Part shown: one piece after another, positions 25,046 through 37,454 of the stretch | How the letters are laid out: each line of letters begins with the position of its first letter | Numbering within the stretch: the first letter of the stretch is position 1 | NCBI RefSeq assembly: GCF_037975245.1 | Contig: NC_092573.1 | Coordinates: 14,776,001 to 14,840,000, forward strand | Reading direction: 5' to 3' | Length of the DNA stretch: 64,000 bases | Origin: Apostichopus japonicus | Taxonomy: Eukaryota > Echinodermata > Holothuroidea > Aspidochirotida > Stichopodidae | The notes under the pieces: generated by a model | Databases searched by the model: none | What the model was told of the DNA's origin: nothing | The model's input: the letters and a program-made list of their open reading frames with translations, nothing else | Translations under genes and position numbers: made by a program

Positions 25046-28000
25046 CTAGGCGACCATTAAGAATAGCACGATCACTGACGTCATCACCAAAGCTAGTGTA
25101 AACGCTATCAACAGAATTCTATCAAAGATGATACAGATATCGAGCCATTGTTGCTTCACACTATCGGATCTGTCAGTCTCTTGCGCATGCTCCATTAAAC
25201 GACTCACACATCGTTCAATCTGCTTGACAGTGCCACCTATGGCGTCTGTTAGTCCAGAATCACTTTCGTAATCTGAATCTTCACCCTTTTGTGTTTCCTT
25301 GGCAACCGATTCTTGCAGCGCGAGTTTTTCCAACAAACTTTTACCTACAATACGATCGTCAATAGACCCGGGACCGTTTTCAGGATCAAACGGGTCCTGG
25401 ATCGCGGCTAAGCCTTCGTCGATATCAGCATCGTCATAGTCACGGAAAGGATGTCGTCTGCCGTGCATAAAAAGTATGTCCGCCAATTTATCTAGCACCA
25501 ACCATCGCAGCCATCTTGGGGGTGTCGTCTTGGGTTCTCGGTAATATAAACGCAAGACAATGACACTCATCGCTGTCTCCAGGCACATGATGACGATTAT
25601 ACATTCCAACAGTTGAGCTGCAATCAAGAGATGATAATAATGATGGTAATTATACAGGTCCACTTCAAGTACCATGATTGCCAATAAATAGGCCTAAGTT
25701 GTGGTCCTATAGACAATCAAATTAGGAATAGGAAGTAGGCATTCTGTCGACACGTTCGGTTAAGGTAGGAGAAAGGGAGGGTAATCTGGATTAGCTTCTT
25801 CGCCCTCCCCTCCCCTTCCCCCCCCCCCTAAAATGTCAAAACTGAATTATATACAAATGTGGTAAATTGTGGGATATCTTGCTCACGTGACAATTCAAAG
25901 CACTATTGTTTCTGTATATCGTTGATATTCTGTCGCACTTTAGTTTATGTCAACCATTGGTTCTTGGGTAATCACAACTGCTTCATTCCTTCCCATCCAG
26001 CCCGCTTACCAAAAAATAAACAAAACAAAAGTCACGACACTACGAATAAATTTTGGAAAAACATTTCTATATGCCAAGGCTCCATGGTTCAAGAATATAG
26101 AGCACAGAATGGCTTACAATGACAACTTACCTAGCAACGGGACGGAGTCCGCATTAGGGGGCAGCAGACTTGCTCCTAGCAAGAGAAAGAATACCAGAGC
26201 TAGAAGCACGGTGATATTTAGTCCTACTTTCTCTCCCGATTCCATCGGCATGTAGAAACTAAGTACAGACAACCACGACATCAGTATAGACGGTATCACC
26301 AAGTTGAACAAATAAAACAATTCTTTCCGTCTCAGTTCTAGAGTGAAGGTAATATCCGAGAAAGGAATCGGACAACAGCCGTATTTGACTAAATGTTCTT
26401 CGACCGGCATGGCGAGAAGTTTCCACTGACCGTTTGGAGTTAGCTGAGAGAAATCACCGCTTTCTGTGAAGGAAATGGCAGATAACATGTAAGAATTGTT
26501 CTATGGTACTCTTATAAGCTTCTGGAGTGTAAGCTGAGTGCATTGGCTACTGGGGTTGGTTGGATGAGGGCCGGGAGTCTTAAAATCTCTTTACAGCGTC
26601 TTGACTATACTAATATACGAAATGGATACATTTCGTAGATATACATAAGTAGATCCATGACATTATGTTACTTCTTGACGCTTATCTATGCACAATAAAG
26701 ATAGACAGAGTCCATCCTGCACTGTTGTATGTGACAGTTATACAACTGCACCCAGAAAATTATGAAAGACAAAGAGCAACACATAACTACACACTAAATT
26801 ATACAAGAATGTTTGGTCTGAACGTTATTAGATTTCGACAAAGACCAGCGAATATTTCAAGACGCTCATACAGTGGGTATACGGGTGGGGTGAACCACCG
26901 CCCCTTTTCAACCCTTCATAAATATAATAAGAAAAATAGTTATTTATGCAAACTTGTGTTAAGCCATCTTAATAAACCTGATTTATAGCCTGAATATGCC
27001 CCAGAATGCATCATTTCACGTCTGAATTTGCTTTGTTTTTTTTCTGCGGAGGAGCTAGAACCCCAAACGCATGTGTCGGCTTCAACAACCACAATACCAC
27101 CGTACTTCATCCTTTATAACTTCCTGGATCCTCGCCTTAACTGATATTTACCTGATACTTGTCGCATGATCACCTCGTTACCGAGGTAAGCCCAGGGTCC
27201 AAACTTGAGAATACAGGTTTGCTCATCAAATGGGAACCTAGTGATGACGAGACTGCATGAAGACTTAAATATAGCAGGAGCCGGCCAGTAGACACCTCCA
27301 GTATAGTTGATGACGGCATTTGTCAGAAGGACTCCGGTACCGGGCTCTTTATCTACGTCAGCACTGTCAGGATAAAGAAAGGAATGACGTCACTTTAAAG
27401 ATGACAGTATACACGATTTTAAGAAGATGGAGCGATTTTGCTAATCCTTGACAGAAATAATTATATATGGCCGCTTTTACCATGATGCAACATGAAATGG
27501 ATCCAAATATACCTGCTATATGTTATGTTAGGTACTTATGTTATCTCAATTTCTATTGTTCCCCCTCCCCCCCCCCAAAAAAAAAAACCCCGCTAAATAC
27601 CCATTTGGCCTCCCATGATGATAATTCAATAATGTAATTCATTAAGAATGTAAATTCACCTTCATTGATCAACTCATGGTAACCTCCACCTCCCCATTCT
27701 CACACCTTGTCTTTACACAAAGAGACACCTATATACCTGTAGGCCCAGTCATTGTAAATTTAACTGTAAGCCATTGTCCATGTTATTGACACGCCCATTT
27801 GACTTACTTTCAAAGCAAAACACTATAGCTGAGATACATGTTCATCCATAGAACGGAATGCTATTATTGTGAAGTTGTCATGACATGGTGTACTCCACTT
27901 TAAACAAAGGCCTTGGTGAAGGCTACCAAAGTGAATGATATATTCTAATAAGCCACGCCCATTTTGCCCTGCACCTGTGATGTAATATTTGTAGGAGATC

Positions 28001-31000
28001 AACATCATTCCAGCGGGCATGCTTACTCTTCTTGAGTTAGAGTTATCTGTTAGTTATTAATCTCAGGAGCCGTAATTATGTCAAATAAATATTACAAAAA
28101 CAATAAAATAAATAGAATATCTACAAGCCACGCCCATTTGACCCACCTGTTATATAATACCGTATCTGGTATCCATATCCTCCTGGAGGAGATGGTCACT
28201 TCTGTTAAATTGTCATAATCTTCTGGATTCCATTTCAAGTAGTCATCATGCCACCACTAGAAATAAAACGAAATATGCGAAGAAATTATTAAATGTCAGC
28301 GGAACAGAATATATTAAACTATCTAGCGAAACAGGGTAAAGGAAGTGAGACATCGAACTCAAGTTTGGCCTATACATGCGCGATTGTGAAATGTAAATGG
28401 AGTCATTTCAACTGACATGTGTATGTGCTGAAGAGAGTTTAAGCAGGGACGTTGCTAGGGTCTTGTGATGGGGGGTAGGGCGGGAAATAGTAGAATCATA
28501 ACATTCCAACTAGAATCATAATTTTCCAACTGGGTGGGTTCATAGGATATGACCGACTGATAGTAATCATCTTTACTGTAGTAAAGGTGGCCTATACTGT
28601 AGGTTACATTATATTGCATATATTAATTATCATGACTATACTTGCGAAATGAACACCGTGAACAGGTACAAAATCCGTCATTGAATTTCCAATTTCGGAA
28701 TTTTCAGCAGCACAACGCGAGTAGGTTATCAATTCTTTGTACCCTGGTACGTAGTAATAATGCTTTGCAAGGTGCTAAATCGAACGCCAATTGGCCGTAT
28801 TCAGGCAGCATTAAAGTTAGTTTGTAGTACTTTCAATTTTATTATGGGTTGTACAAGGAGTTAGAAACAAGATTTCGGTTAATTGTAAGTTCGAATTACG
28901 TCAAATCTTGTAATAAGGTAAGCCTGAACTTGGAAATATAGCCTCATATTATTAACTCAGAAATCAGAATTATCCTGTCAAGAGTGCGATCAGCTTAAAT
29001 TATGTTAAGAGATATTGCATAGGTAAAATGTTCAAACTGTCATGCTTTTGATCGCCGATTTTCCAACTACTGAAGATTCCAGCCAATTATTGGGGGGGGG
29101 GGGGATAAGACACCCCCTTTAGCTACGTCCCTGAGTTTGGGTTGGGAATGGGGGCGATTGTCACAGCTAACAAATAACACACATGAGACACGGCTACATG
29201 ACATTGCTATTGAAGTGGACATTTAGGACAGCAACGTTTTCGAAGATGTAAAAATATTATCCTGCCTTAAAAAATAATATCCTGCCTTAAAAATAATATC
29301 CTGCATTCATGAAATATCATGCACTGAGTATCAGGTCTGGAGCCGTGGAAATGTTAACCTATAATACAATGTTCTAACGACGGCAGTGTCTATCGATCAA
29401 ACTTTATACATGTAGTTTGTTGTAGTTTATTTTTCATCTGATACGCTCGTTCAAATAATAGTAATTAGGCTAGAAAGATTCCCTTACCTGTTCTAACCAA
29501 ACCGCTGTGGCTAGAATTTGATTTCTCTCGTCCTGTAAAAAAGAGAGGCACAGAAACAGATTGTGAGCGTCAATAAATCAATTATCACTATTGATTTGGG
29601 AATAATTTACGTCTTGCAATTAAAAGAAAAAGTTTTCTAATTTTTTTTTGTAGTCAACTTGTGTTTGCTTTTATACAGTTTACCTCGATTTATATATATT
29701 AAGACTAATTGTTCAATTTAAATATTCCAAATTCCTGATTTGTTTTTTTGAATTTATCTGTTTTGTCCCGAACCTTTCTGTGGATTTTATATTTCAAATG
29801 TGAGGTTCCTGTACTTGCATACGGTAATTACTTCACTCGGAACTCTACATCGATGAAGAACACACACAAGCTATAATCGTTTGAATAAAGTTGCATTTTG
29901 GTTGAAATGTTTACAATTACTTGACATTTGAAGACAGATTAAGATACTTGGAAGCACCATCTGTTACTTTAAACCCACCAAAATCTCAGCAGAAAACTAT
30001 GACGTTATATAGTCAATATATATAGTTTGCAATATAATAATAAAGCATTGCCAAAAAACTGTGGGACACAAAAAAATGAGGTATTAGATTAACCTTTAAA
30101 TTATTCAGCGAGGACCAATAAATTTAATGTAACCATGAATAAATTATTAATTAGATTGTGTCCTTAATTAATTTGTCTGGTTCACAGATAATTAATAATT
30201 GGCCAAAGATGCAACCCAATAAAACATCATATAAAGCATACTGTTTACTTTGGAAGCCGACCATTATATATAGGCACATTTGACCATTACAGACGACGAA
30301 CTTATATTACCTAATTATATATTGTAGACACATAGATAAGTAAAGTCATGTTGACTACACTTACAATTTTCAGAATTCTTGATAGTTTCATATGATAGAA
30401 TATTTCTACCAGTTGGCTCTCCATGGCAACCGGTCGAACATATCGACTGTACTGCGACAGGAGATCATCGATTAGCTTAGCTTCAACATCTGCCGCTAAA
30501 ATCAGGAATATATTAAAAAAATAATTAAAGACAAAACAGTTAACGGTCATCAGTCAGATACCAAAATATGCTATAATTTATAATTTTAGGTTTACAGTCT
30601 TGTAAGGGCCAAGGCCCTCTCACACGACTTTACAACTTAACCCTGGTCATTGGTAACTTGTCACACCTACACACCAAAGTGTGCACAATTCAATCAATCT
30701 GTACTAGGGCACCATGCACCGTGCACCACAACCACGTGTCCCCCGGGGGACTTCCCATAGGGTGCAGCCACAAACCGGCGCAAACAACTATGCTAGCAAG
30801 TCTATTAATGGTCTCTAAATTAAACACGCACAAAATATTATAACACACTAAGATATTTAAATGGCTAAGTTAACAAAATTAAATGCTTTTGAAAATATTT
30901 AGCAGGGTACACTTTCAACACTGACTATATCCTTTAAATTAATTTAAACAAAAATACTTGAACATGATTAATCGGTCTAACCACGGAGTTTCTATATTTG

Positions 31001-31532
31001 ATCCTGCTGATCCTGGGATCAACGAAGGCAGACTCGTATGGACTATATTTATATAGGACTTCTTTTTTCTTTTCTTTTTTGGGGTGGTATTTTGTTTCCA
31101 AGATTTGCACCAAAATACATTTAATGGGACGGAAATATATATTATGATATGACAGAAAATGCGCAATTCCAAAAGAAAGAAAAGAAATAAAAGAGATCAG
31201 GAATTAGAAGAAAAGTTATGATAAGTTAGCAAATTTGTGTGTGAAACGAATCTCTATGCATCCACAATGAAACCCAAATATTCCTATAGATTATTTATTT
31301 TACACTGAATAAACTATTTGCAAATTCGTTCCCCCACCGAATCCGATAACCCCTCCCTCACACGTCTCCGTCCATCCTTAATAACAAAAACCAAAAACAC
31401 TCCTTTGCATAATTGACCGCTTAATACCGCTTATCGCCTATTATTAGAAATAAAATGTGTTTAAAACTTACCTTCTGTGGGCAAAGAAACTTGTAAGCAG
31501 AACAAAATGAATATTTTCAGCAAAAACCCCAT
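25046..31532 (-). CDS. Nicotinic acetylcholine receptor alpha-like subunit, 7 exons
   Basis: Complete gene of 487 residues. Exons in order: 31532-31472, 30495-30365, 29532-29488, 28256-28147, 27363-27152, 26463-26131, 25617-25046; all junctions are GT-AG in matching phase, and the 45-bp and 110-bp exons are the sizes typical of this family. It encodes a subunit of a pentameric ligand-gated cation channel in the plasma membrane. Residues 1-18 look like a signal peptide. The ligand-binding domain has WIPDTVLYN, the Cys-loop C152-C166 with 13 residues between and FPFDEQ inside, loop-B W173, and vicinal C216-C217 in YGCC, the mark of an alpha-type subunit. M1 spans about 235-258, M2 264-287, M3 299-322; a 130-residue acidic intracellular loop follows, and M4 is near the C-terminus. 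Oddities: M2 position 2' is Gly267 and 20' is Ser285, and the aromatic residue after the Cys pair is Phe221. A second subunit lies on the same strand near 63.3 kb. Confidence 0.95.
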
Positions 31533-31539
31533 CTCTAAA

Positions 31540-32120
31540 CTCCGAAATGAGAAAAAGATGTTTGTACGTATATTGTCATCACTGGAGAAACTAAACTTCG
31601 TTCGCACACCAGACCAACAAGAAGCATCTCATACACGAGCAGGGTATTACGTAATCATGTTTTTTTGTGTAACTAATAGAAAACTGGTCAACAGATGGCA
31701 ACCAGCTAATAGTCATCTCGTGAGTCGAAAATCAATGCAGGAATGAAAAAAGTTTTCATCGATCACCATTCCTAGCTATCTTCCTTCCTGTTTTAATATT
31801 ATTATTAACGACGAATCTGAATTAGTATACCGCTATTTTTTTTTAACCGGATTGGTAATTCTTATAGTATGACTTTAGACAGAATTGTAGTATTGATATG
31901 TTATATCCCAAGAAGAAAGAAGAAGAACATTGAGTGCTTGTAACGTTTCTAGAACTATAGTCTGGTTTGGATATTCATCTTGACGCTAAATTTGTGAACT
32001 ACCCCTGCAAAACTAAATTATTGATGACGTCGGCTCCTCAGATCAGGTCTTAATGATAACCAAGTTAATCTATTGTTTTATAAGTTCTAATAAACTCTGT
32101 CAGATCATGTTCTATTAACT
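31540..32120. other. 5' flank of the receptor gene
   Basis: The receptor's 5' UTR and promoter should lie just above 31532. No convincing TATA box was seen. Otherwise empty. Confidence 0.3.
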
Positions 32121-32297
32121 ATTAATGTATGTCGTCCAGTTACAGAGTTGTTGACAATTGACAATTCATTATCAAGGACGTTAAATATGAATCTAAGAGA
32201 CTGACTTCGGTCAGCTTGAGGTTTTGATAAGCCAATAACAGAGGCTTCTTCGCGAGTTCCTGCTTGCAGGAGGATCTAAAATACATACATACATACG
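32121..32297 (+). repeat. SINE body, 5'-truncated copy
   Basis: Matches the body of the SINE at 3301-3537 from ATTAATGTATGTCGTCCAG through TTCCTGCTTGCAGGAGGATC, without the tRNA head. It ends in a CATA repeat (TACATACATACATAC), the kind of 3' tail left by target-primed reverse transcription. Confidence 0.8.
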
Positions 32298-32629
32298 TTA
32301 TATTAAAAATAGGGCACTGTTGGATGACGATCAACAACATTTATCTTTGAATAAAAAAATTACGTTACATTGTAAACATGTCATTTGAGGCCTTCAAGTT
32401 TATGTTTTCCAATCGAGGTTTGTGTTGTATTTGGGGAACTGACCTAATGGTTTTTGTATTATCTTATGTAATCCAGTCACTATAATTGATGAACCTCGGC
32501 GTTTAAAAGGTCATTTCTCAACAATGAAATGTATTATAGCAAAAACAAAAACCAGGAGTGATAACAGAGGCTTTGAGTGGTCTTCACATATCAAAAATAA
32601 TTTTGTGCCTGAAGTCATGACTCAGGCCC

Positions 32630-32670
32630 GGTCATTTCGATGGCGTTGGTTCGAATCCCACTGTTGCCAG
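32630..32670 (+). pseudogene. tRNA-Leu 3' fragment
   Basis: Only the variable arm, T arm (GGTTCGAATCC) and TGTTGCC acceptor strand remain, so it lacks the A box and anticodon. Confidence 0.7.
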
Positions 32671-32728
32671 ATGTAATAACTAAATGCTACGAATGCATAA
32701 TAATAACTAACTTCTATTAATCCGTATA

Positions 32729-32810
32729 GGTAGCGTGGCCGAGTGGTCTAAGGCGCTGGTTTTAGGCACCAGTCATTTCGATGGCGTGGGTTCGAATCCC
32801 ACCGCTGCCA
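32729..32810 (+). tRNA. tRNA-Leu(TAG)
   Basis: Loop TTTAGGC; acceptor GGTAGCG/CGCTGCC; UUCG variable arm. Followed by a T4 run. This gene and its right flank resemble those at 38189 and 45991. Confidence 0.93.
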
Positions 32811-33865
32811 GATGAAATTATTTTCTTTTAGATGCGACGTATGCACAATGTAATCAAGGTAAAAATTGGATCGTGGAGCAAGCGACAACATACTTTGCTT
32901 GGGAAAGTCCAACTTTATCAATATTTATTTTATAATTGTTTTATAATTGTTAATTATTCTCGCACAGTTTCTAGTCCTGGGAAAGATGTAACTACTAACT
33001 AGAAAATAAGTTCTGTTTCCAATTCTATGGGATGGTAAGCTGAGCTAGTAGCATGGAAGATTGTCACACTGAAGTATGACTATTGGTGATTGGGTTTAGA
33101 CTGCTTTGAGCATAAGATGAGTGCCATATTTGCCCATGCTTCAATACTTGTGTAATGGTGATTCCAGTTCTGTTAAATATTAGTTTGCAAGTTACTATTT
33201 GTCCCTAAAACTTCGTACTTGTTATCTACATCTTTGGTGGAATTCAAGTCCTCACACAGTTCCGAGATGTCACTGTCGCACAGTAAGGGTCGTGACGTTG
33301 TTAGAAGTCGGTTCAAGTTAGATCCGTTGCTTACCTCCCCCTCCCCCCCCCCTAGGTTAATCCACTTAATCTTTAGTTTTCTTGTTTAGCCAGCAGACAG
33401 TTAGTACCTCAAGCGTGGAGATCTCGCTTCCAACACTAGATTGGGGGCTAATGAAATACGGCCTTTCTTTCAATTGTTTGTAATAAGCTTAAATAAAGCT
33501 TAAACTGGAGGGTAATACATAGAGCCATGTAAGGATGCCATTGGAGATGGACACTGCCTATTTTCTCTAAAGTCAGAATCGGTTCGTCATGTGTTTTGTT
33601 TAGTGTAAATCACTAAGGGAAGATCATACTGTGGGTATACGAAATGTTGCGTCATGATATCAAGTTTGCTTTTCTGGTTATATCCAAAATTTAAATAGGC
33701 ACAATGTGTATATTTATAAATGTTTTCTAAAATGAAATCGTAAATAGACTGAAAGGAAAGGTGAAGCTGCGTTCTGTTATGCGCAGTTATGTGTCAATTT
33801 TGTGTGTTTTAGGCTAAGTAACAACGTTAAATTGCTTTTCTATTTGTTTCTATAACACGTAAATG

Positions 33866-33902
<37 letters not shown>

Positions 33903-33960
33903 ATCATTTAGTATATATTGTTTTGTACACTAAAATAGTTAATAATCTAGGAGTAACTAA
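32811..33960. other. tRNA-cluster spacer, no gene
   Basis: Spacer block related to those at 38271-38700 and 46073-46510. It has a poly-C run near 33344 and a (TA)n microsatellite at about 33867-33899. Confidence 0.6.
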
Positions 33961-33966
33961 AGTAAA

Positions 33967-34035
33967 GGTAGCACGATCGAGTGTTTTAAAGCACCAGTTA
34001 TTGCGATGGCGTGAGTTCGAATCCCACCGCTTTCA
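33967..34035 (+). pseudogene. tRNA-Leu pseudogene, internal deletion
   Basis: Starts GGTAGCACGATCGAG, has lost part of the D and anticodon arms, and ends CGCTTTCA. The B box is mostly kept. Confidence 0.75.
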
Positions 34036-34138
34036 GGAGTTAAATGTTTTCTTTTGGAATCTAAGAAGACATATACTTTAAAAACAAAAATAAGAGAAAC
34101 ATAATTTCATAGATGTTTCGTTTAATGGTTTCAGTATA

Positions 34139-34196
34139 GGTAGCGTGGCCGAGTCCAGTCAATGCGATGGCGTGTGTTCGAATCCCACCGTTGCCA
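34139..34196 (+). pseudogene. tRNA-Leu pseudogene lacking the anticodon arm
   Basis: GGTAGCGTGGCCGAG joins directly to the variable arm (CCAGTCAATGCGATGG), deleting the anticodon arm. Acceptor ends remain paired. Confidence 0.8.
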
Positions 34197-34626
34197 TGAG
34201 TATTTTCTTACTTTTAGATGCTAATGCCATATTTCAAGAAAATCACAGAAACATAATTTCATGGAGAAGATTTCGTTAATTTTTTCAAATATTCGAAATA
34301 TTGCATTGTTCGTTTCCGTAAATTTCGAGACAAGAATGTGTCCACTGATGGCCAACAACATCATTAAGTGTAAATAATGTATTACAGTGTACAGGTGTGT
34401 ATTATTTCGTGTAATGTTGTATGTTTATAATACTTCTGTGCATTGTGTTATGACGATAAAGGTATAATTCCTTCTTGTCACCTTCCAAATTATTAAAAAG
34501 ATTAATTTGTGTATAATTAGGTTTTATTTTATTTACAGTTTTGTACAATGAAATTGACAATAAAATGAAAGCAAAAAATAGAAACATAATTTCATAGAAA
34601 AGGTTTCGTTAAGTGATTTCTGTATA

Positions 34627-34708
34627 GGTAGCGTGGCCGAGCGGTCTAAGGCGCTGGTTTTAGGCACCAGTCATTTCGATGGCGTGGGTTCGAATCCCAC
34701 CGCTGCCA
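34627..34708 (+). tRNA. tRNA-Leu(TAG)
   Basis: Loop TTTAGGC; D loop GAGCGG; CGCTGCC acceptor; UUCG variable arm; T5 terminator. Confidence 0.93.
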
Positions 34709-34793
34709 GGAGTACATTTTTAATTATAGAAACTATAAAACTTCAGGAAAATAACAGAAACATAATTTCATGTCGTATTATAATTTCATTATA

Positions 34794-34944
34794 GGTAAGG
34801 TGGCCGAGTGGTCTAAGGCGCTGGTTTATTTTGTTAATGGGTGAGCCAGTGGGCTCGCCTTCAAATAAAAACAAATAAATTTAAAAAGCGCTGGTTTAGG
34901 CGCCAGTAATTGCGATGGCGTGTGCTAGAATCCCACCGCTGCCA
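34794..34944 (+). pseudogene. tRNA-Leu interrupted in the anticodon loop by a LINE tail
   Basis: The 5' half runs to GCGCTGGTTTA. An insert of about 60 bp follows, with the GGTGAGCC/GGCTCGCC hairpin and an A-rich end. Then GCGCTGGTTTA repeats and the 3' half continues to CCGCTGCCA. The repeat of 11 bp is a target-site duplication. The insert is 5'-truncated at TTTTGTTAATGGG. Confidence 0.88.
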
Positions 34945-35180
34945 GATATTAATATGTGTGTTATGTTTGGGAAGCTACTAGAAGACTTATTTCAAGAAAA
35001 TTATAGAAACATTGAATTGTTCGTTTCGAATTGATAGGAGACTTCCCGTCACACTGTAAATTGTGATGAAACAAATAAATATACAAATACAGATAGTTTC
35101 CGTAAATAACGAGTCACGAGTGTGTCCACTGAGGGCCGACTATACATAATTGTTTGTAAATAATGTATAATAGTGTACAG

Positions 35181-36075
35181 TTGCACAAACTAATTGAACT
35201 TATCTTAACAAGAAACTGTTTCGAGTTCAATAACCAATTCTATCTACAAAAGATCGGTTGCGCTATGGGTAGCCAAGCCTCTCCGGAAATCTGCGATATC
35301 GTCATGCATAGACTTGAAAACCAGATTTTACCGACAGATAATAAAATCTTAAAATGGCTCCGCTATAGAGATGACATTCTATTGCTCTACGACGGTACAC
35401 ATCAGGAACTTGAACAACTGGTAAACAGGTTGAATGAAATTCACCGCTTTTTAAAGTTTACGGTAGAAATATCACACACCGAGGTAACATACCTAGATTT
35501 GAAAATCTTCAAAGGTCCAAGGTTCGAAACCAATGGGTTATTAGACACCAAAGTCTACACCAAACCCACGGAAACCTTCCAATACCTCGACAGAAACTCT
35601 GCACACCCACTTGCCACTTTTAAAGGCTTCATTAAAGGGGAAGTAATACGCACGTCTCTGTAACAATGAGACTGATTTCTTACAGAAAAAGAACGCGTTC
35701 ACAAAGAAACTGTTACTCCGTAACTATAAGAAAGAGGAAATTGCCTCAGCCACGAAAGGCATAAAATTTGAAAACCGTGGGCAATACCTCACTAACAAAC
35801 CTAAACAAAAGGAACCACCACTGGTGTTCAAGCTTACCTATACACCCCATATCAAAACCACGCATTTGAAAAAAGCACTTTTGAAACATTGGCACTTAAT
35901 CTCGCAACACGCGGAATTATCCAAACTGTTTCCAAAAGAACCGATTCTAGCCTACGAAAGGGCCCCAAATCTCAAAGATTTACTTGTTAACTCAATGTTT
36001 CGTACTAACGAAGAATCAGCTGACCCTCAAGGTTCACACGAAGCTCTTTTAGATGCTCTTATAGCTGTACTATGA
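35181..36075 (+). pseudogene. Penelope-like reverse transcriptase, frameshifted 3' part
   Basis: The first frame (to 35663) has GCAMGSQASPEICDIVMHRLE and the catalytic WLRYRDDILLLY, then TYLDLKIFKG and YTKPTETFQYLD, in the order typical of Penelope-type reverse transcriptases. A frameshift near 35660 moves the rest to another frame: a KLLLRNYKKEE block, then FKLTYTPHIKTTHLKKALLKHW and EPILAYERAPNLKDLLV (35824-36075), a region that follows the RT domain in this family. The N-terminal RT motifs are missing. Confidence 0.85.
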
Positions 36076-36408
36076 GTCCATAAAAACTCGTGCACAGAAA
36101 GTAGATGCATTTTGAGAACGAGACGCCCAGGCCGAATATAAAATATTCAAAGGCTACTACTGATGAAGCTCCTCCTGTAAAGTTTGAGAGCAGAAACCGG
36201 TCTAGTTGGTCATAAGAACATACGCTAGTCTCTCCTACTATTAACAGTACACTCAATTCACCAAATAGGTGCAATTATGTTTCACCATGAGGAGCATGCT
36301 ATAAGTTCATGTTCCTCGGGCCCTCCCTTAAAAATACTTCAGGTTCTTGGCGACTACGTTGCGTTAGATAGTGTAAAACCACCTACACCCCCCCCCTTTC
36401 ATTTCACA
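35181..36408 (+). mobile_element. Penelope-like element fragment inserted in a tRNA spacer
   Basis: The flanking spacer is recognisable on both sides: ...AATAGTGTACAG before, ...ATATTATTTCGTG after, as in uninterrupted copies such as 37110-37145. The insert carries the 3' part of a Penelope-type reverse transcriptase (next entry) and then a non-coding end with a possible hammerhead-like motif (CTGATGA near 36164, GAAAC near 36195). No GIY-YIG endonuclease frame was found, so this is a truncated, non-autonomous copy. Confidence 0.75.
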
Positions 36409-36625
36409 TCATATTATTTCGTGCAATGTTGTATCTTTATAATAGTTCTTTGCATTGTGCTATAAATGTGTATTTCCTTCTTTTTGCCATCCAAATCATC
36501 AATAAGATTGATTTGTGTAATTATTCATATTTTATTTACAGTCTGGTACAATGAAATTGACAATAAAATGAAAGAAAAAATAGAAACATAATAACATGGA
36601 GGTTTTGTTAAGTGATTTCTGTATA

Positions 36626-36707
36626 GGTAGCGTGGCCGAGCGGTCTAAGGCGCTGGTTTAAGGCACCAGTCATTTCGATGGCGTGGGTTCGAATCCCACC
36701 GCTGCCA
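36626..36707 (+). tRNA. tRNA-Leu(AAG)
   Basis: Loop TTAAGGC; but with the UUCG variable arm and GAGCGG D loop otherwise typical of TAG copies. CGCTGCC acceptor; T5 terminator. Confidence 0.92.
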
Positions 36708-36801
36708 GGAGTACATTTTTAATTTTAGAAGCTACAAAATTTCAAGAAAATAACAGAAACATAATTTTATGGAGAAGATTTCGAATTGTGATTTCAGTAT
36801 A

Positions 36802-36950
36802 GGTTAGGTGGCAGAGTGTTCTAAAGCGCTGGCTTATTTTGTGAATGGGTGAGCCAGTGGGCTCACCTTCAAATCAAACAAGTTTTTAAAAAATCGCTGG
36901 TTTAGGCGCCAGACATTGCGATGGCGTGTGCTAGAATCCCACCGCAGCCA
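36802..36950 (+). pseudogene. tRNA-Leu interrupted in the anticodon loop by a LINE tail
   Basis: Same arrangement as 34794-34944: ...GCGCTGGCTTA, a tail with GGTGAGCC hairpin, then TCGCTGGTTTA and the 3' half ending CGCAGCCA. Extra mutations in both halves. Confidence 0.87.
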
Positions 36951-37454
36951 GATGTTAATGTGTGTGTTATGTTTGGGAAGCTACTAGAAGACTTATTTCA
37001 AGAAAATAATACAAACATTGAATTCTTCGTTTTCGAATTGATAGTTTCCGTAAATTTCGAGTCACGAGTGTGTCCACTGAGGGCCGACTATACATAATTA
37101 ATTGTAAATAATGTATAACAGTGTACAGGTGTGTATTATTTCGTGTTATGTTGTATGATTATAAAAGTTCTGTGCATTGTGTTATAAATGTGTATTTCCT
37201 TCTTTTTGCCATCCAAATGATCAATGTGATTGATTTGTGTAATTATGCATATTTTATTTACAGCTTTGTACAATGAAATTGACAATGAAATGAAAGAAAA
37301 AATAAATACATAACATAATTGTTAAGCTATTGTATGCTTTATAGAAGACTTCCTTTCACATTGTAGTATATTTGCACGTGAAAAAAAACAAAATAAATCA
37401 AATCAAATCAAATCAAACTTCATGGGGTATGTTTCTTTAAGTGATTTCTGTATA

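Noticed and set aside
25859-26255. Plus-strand frames opposite the receptor M1-M2 exon
   Set aside because: Shadows of the minus-strand exon.
34794-34944. tRNA-Leu with an intron
   Set aside because: The insert is flanked by an 11-bp direct repeat and matches the LINE 3' tail, so it is a transposon insertion. Uninterrupted copies have no intron.
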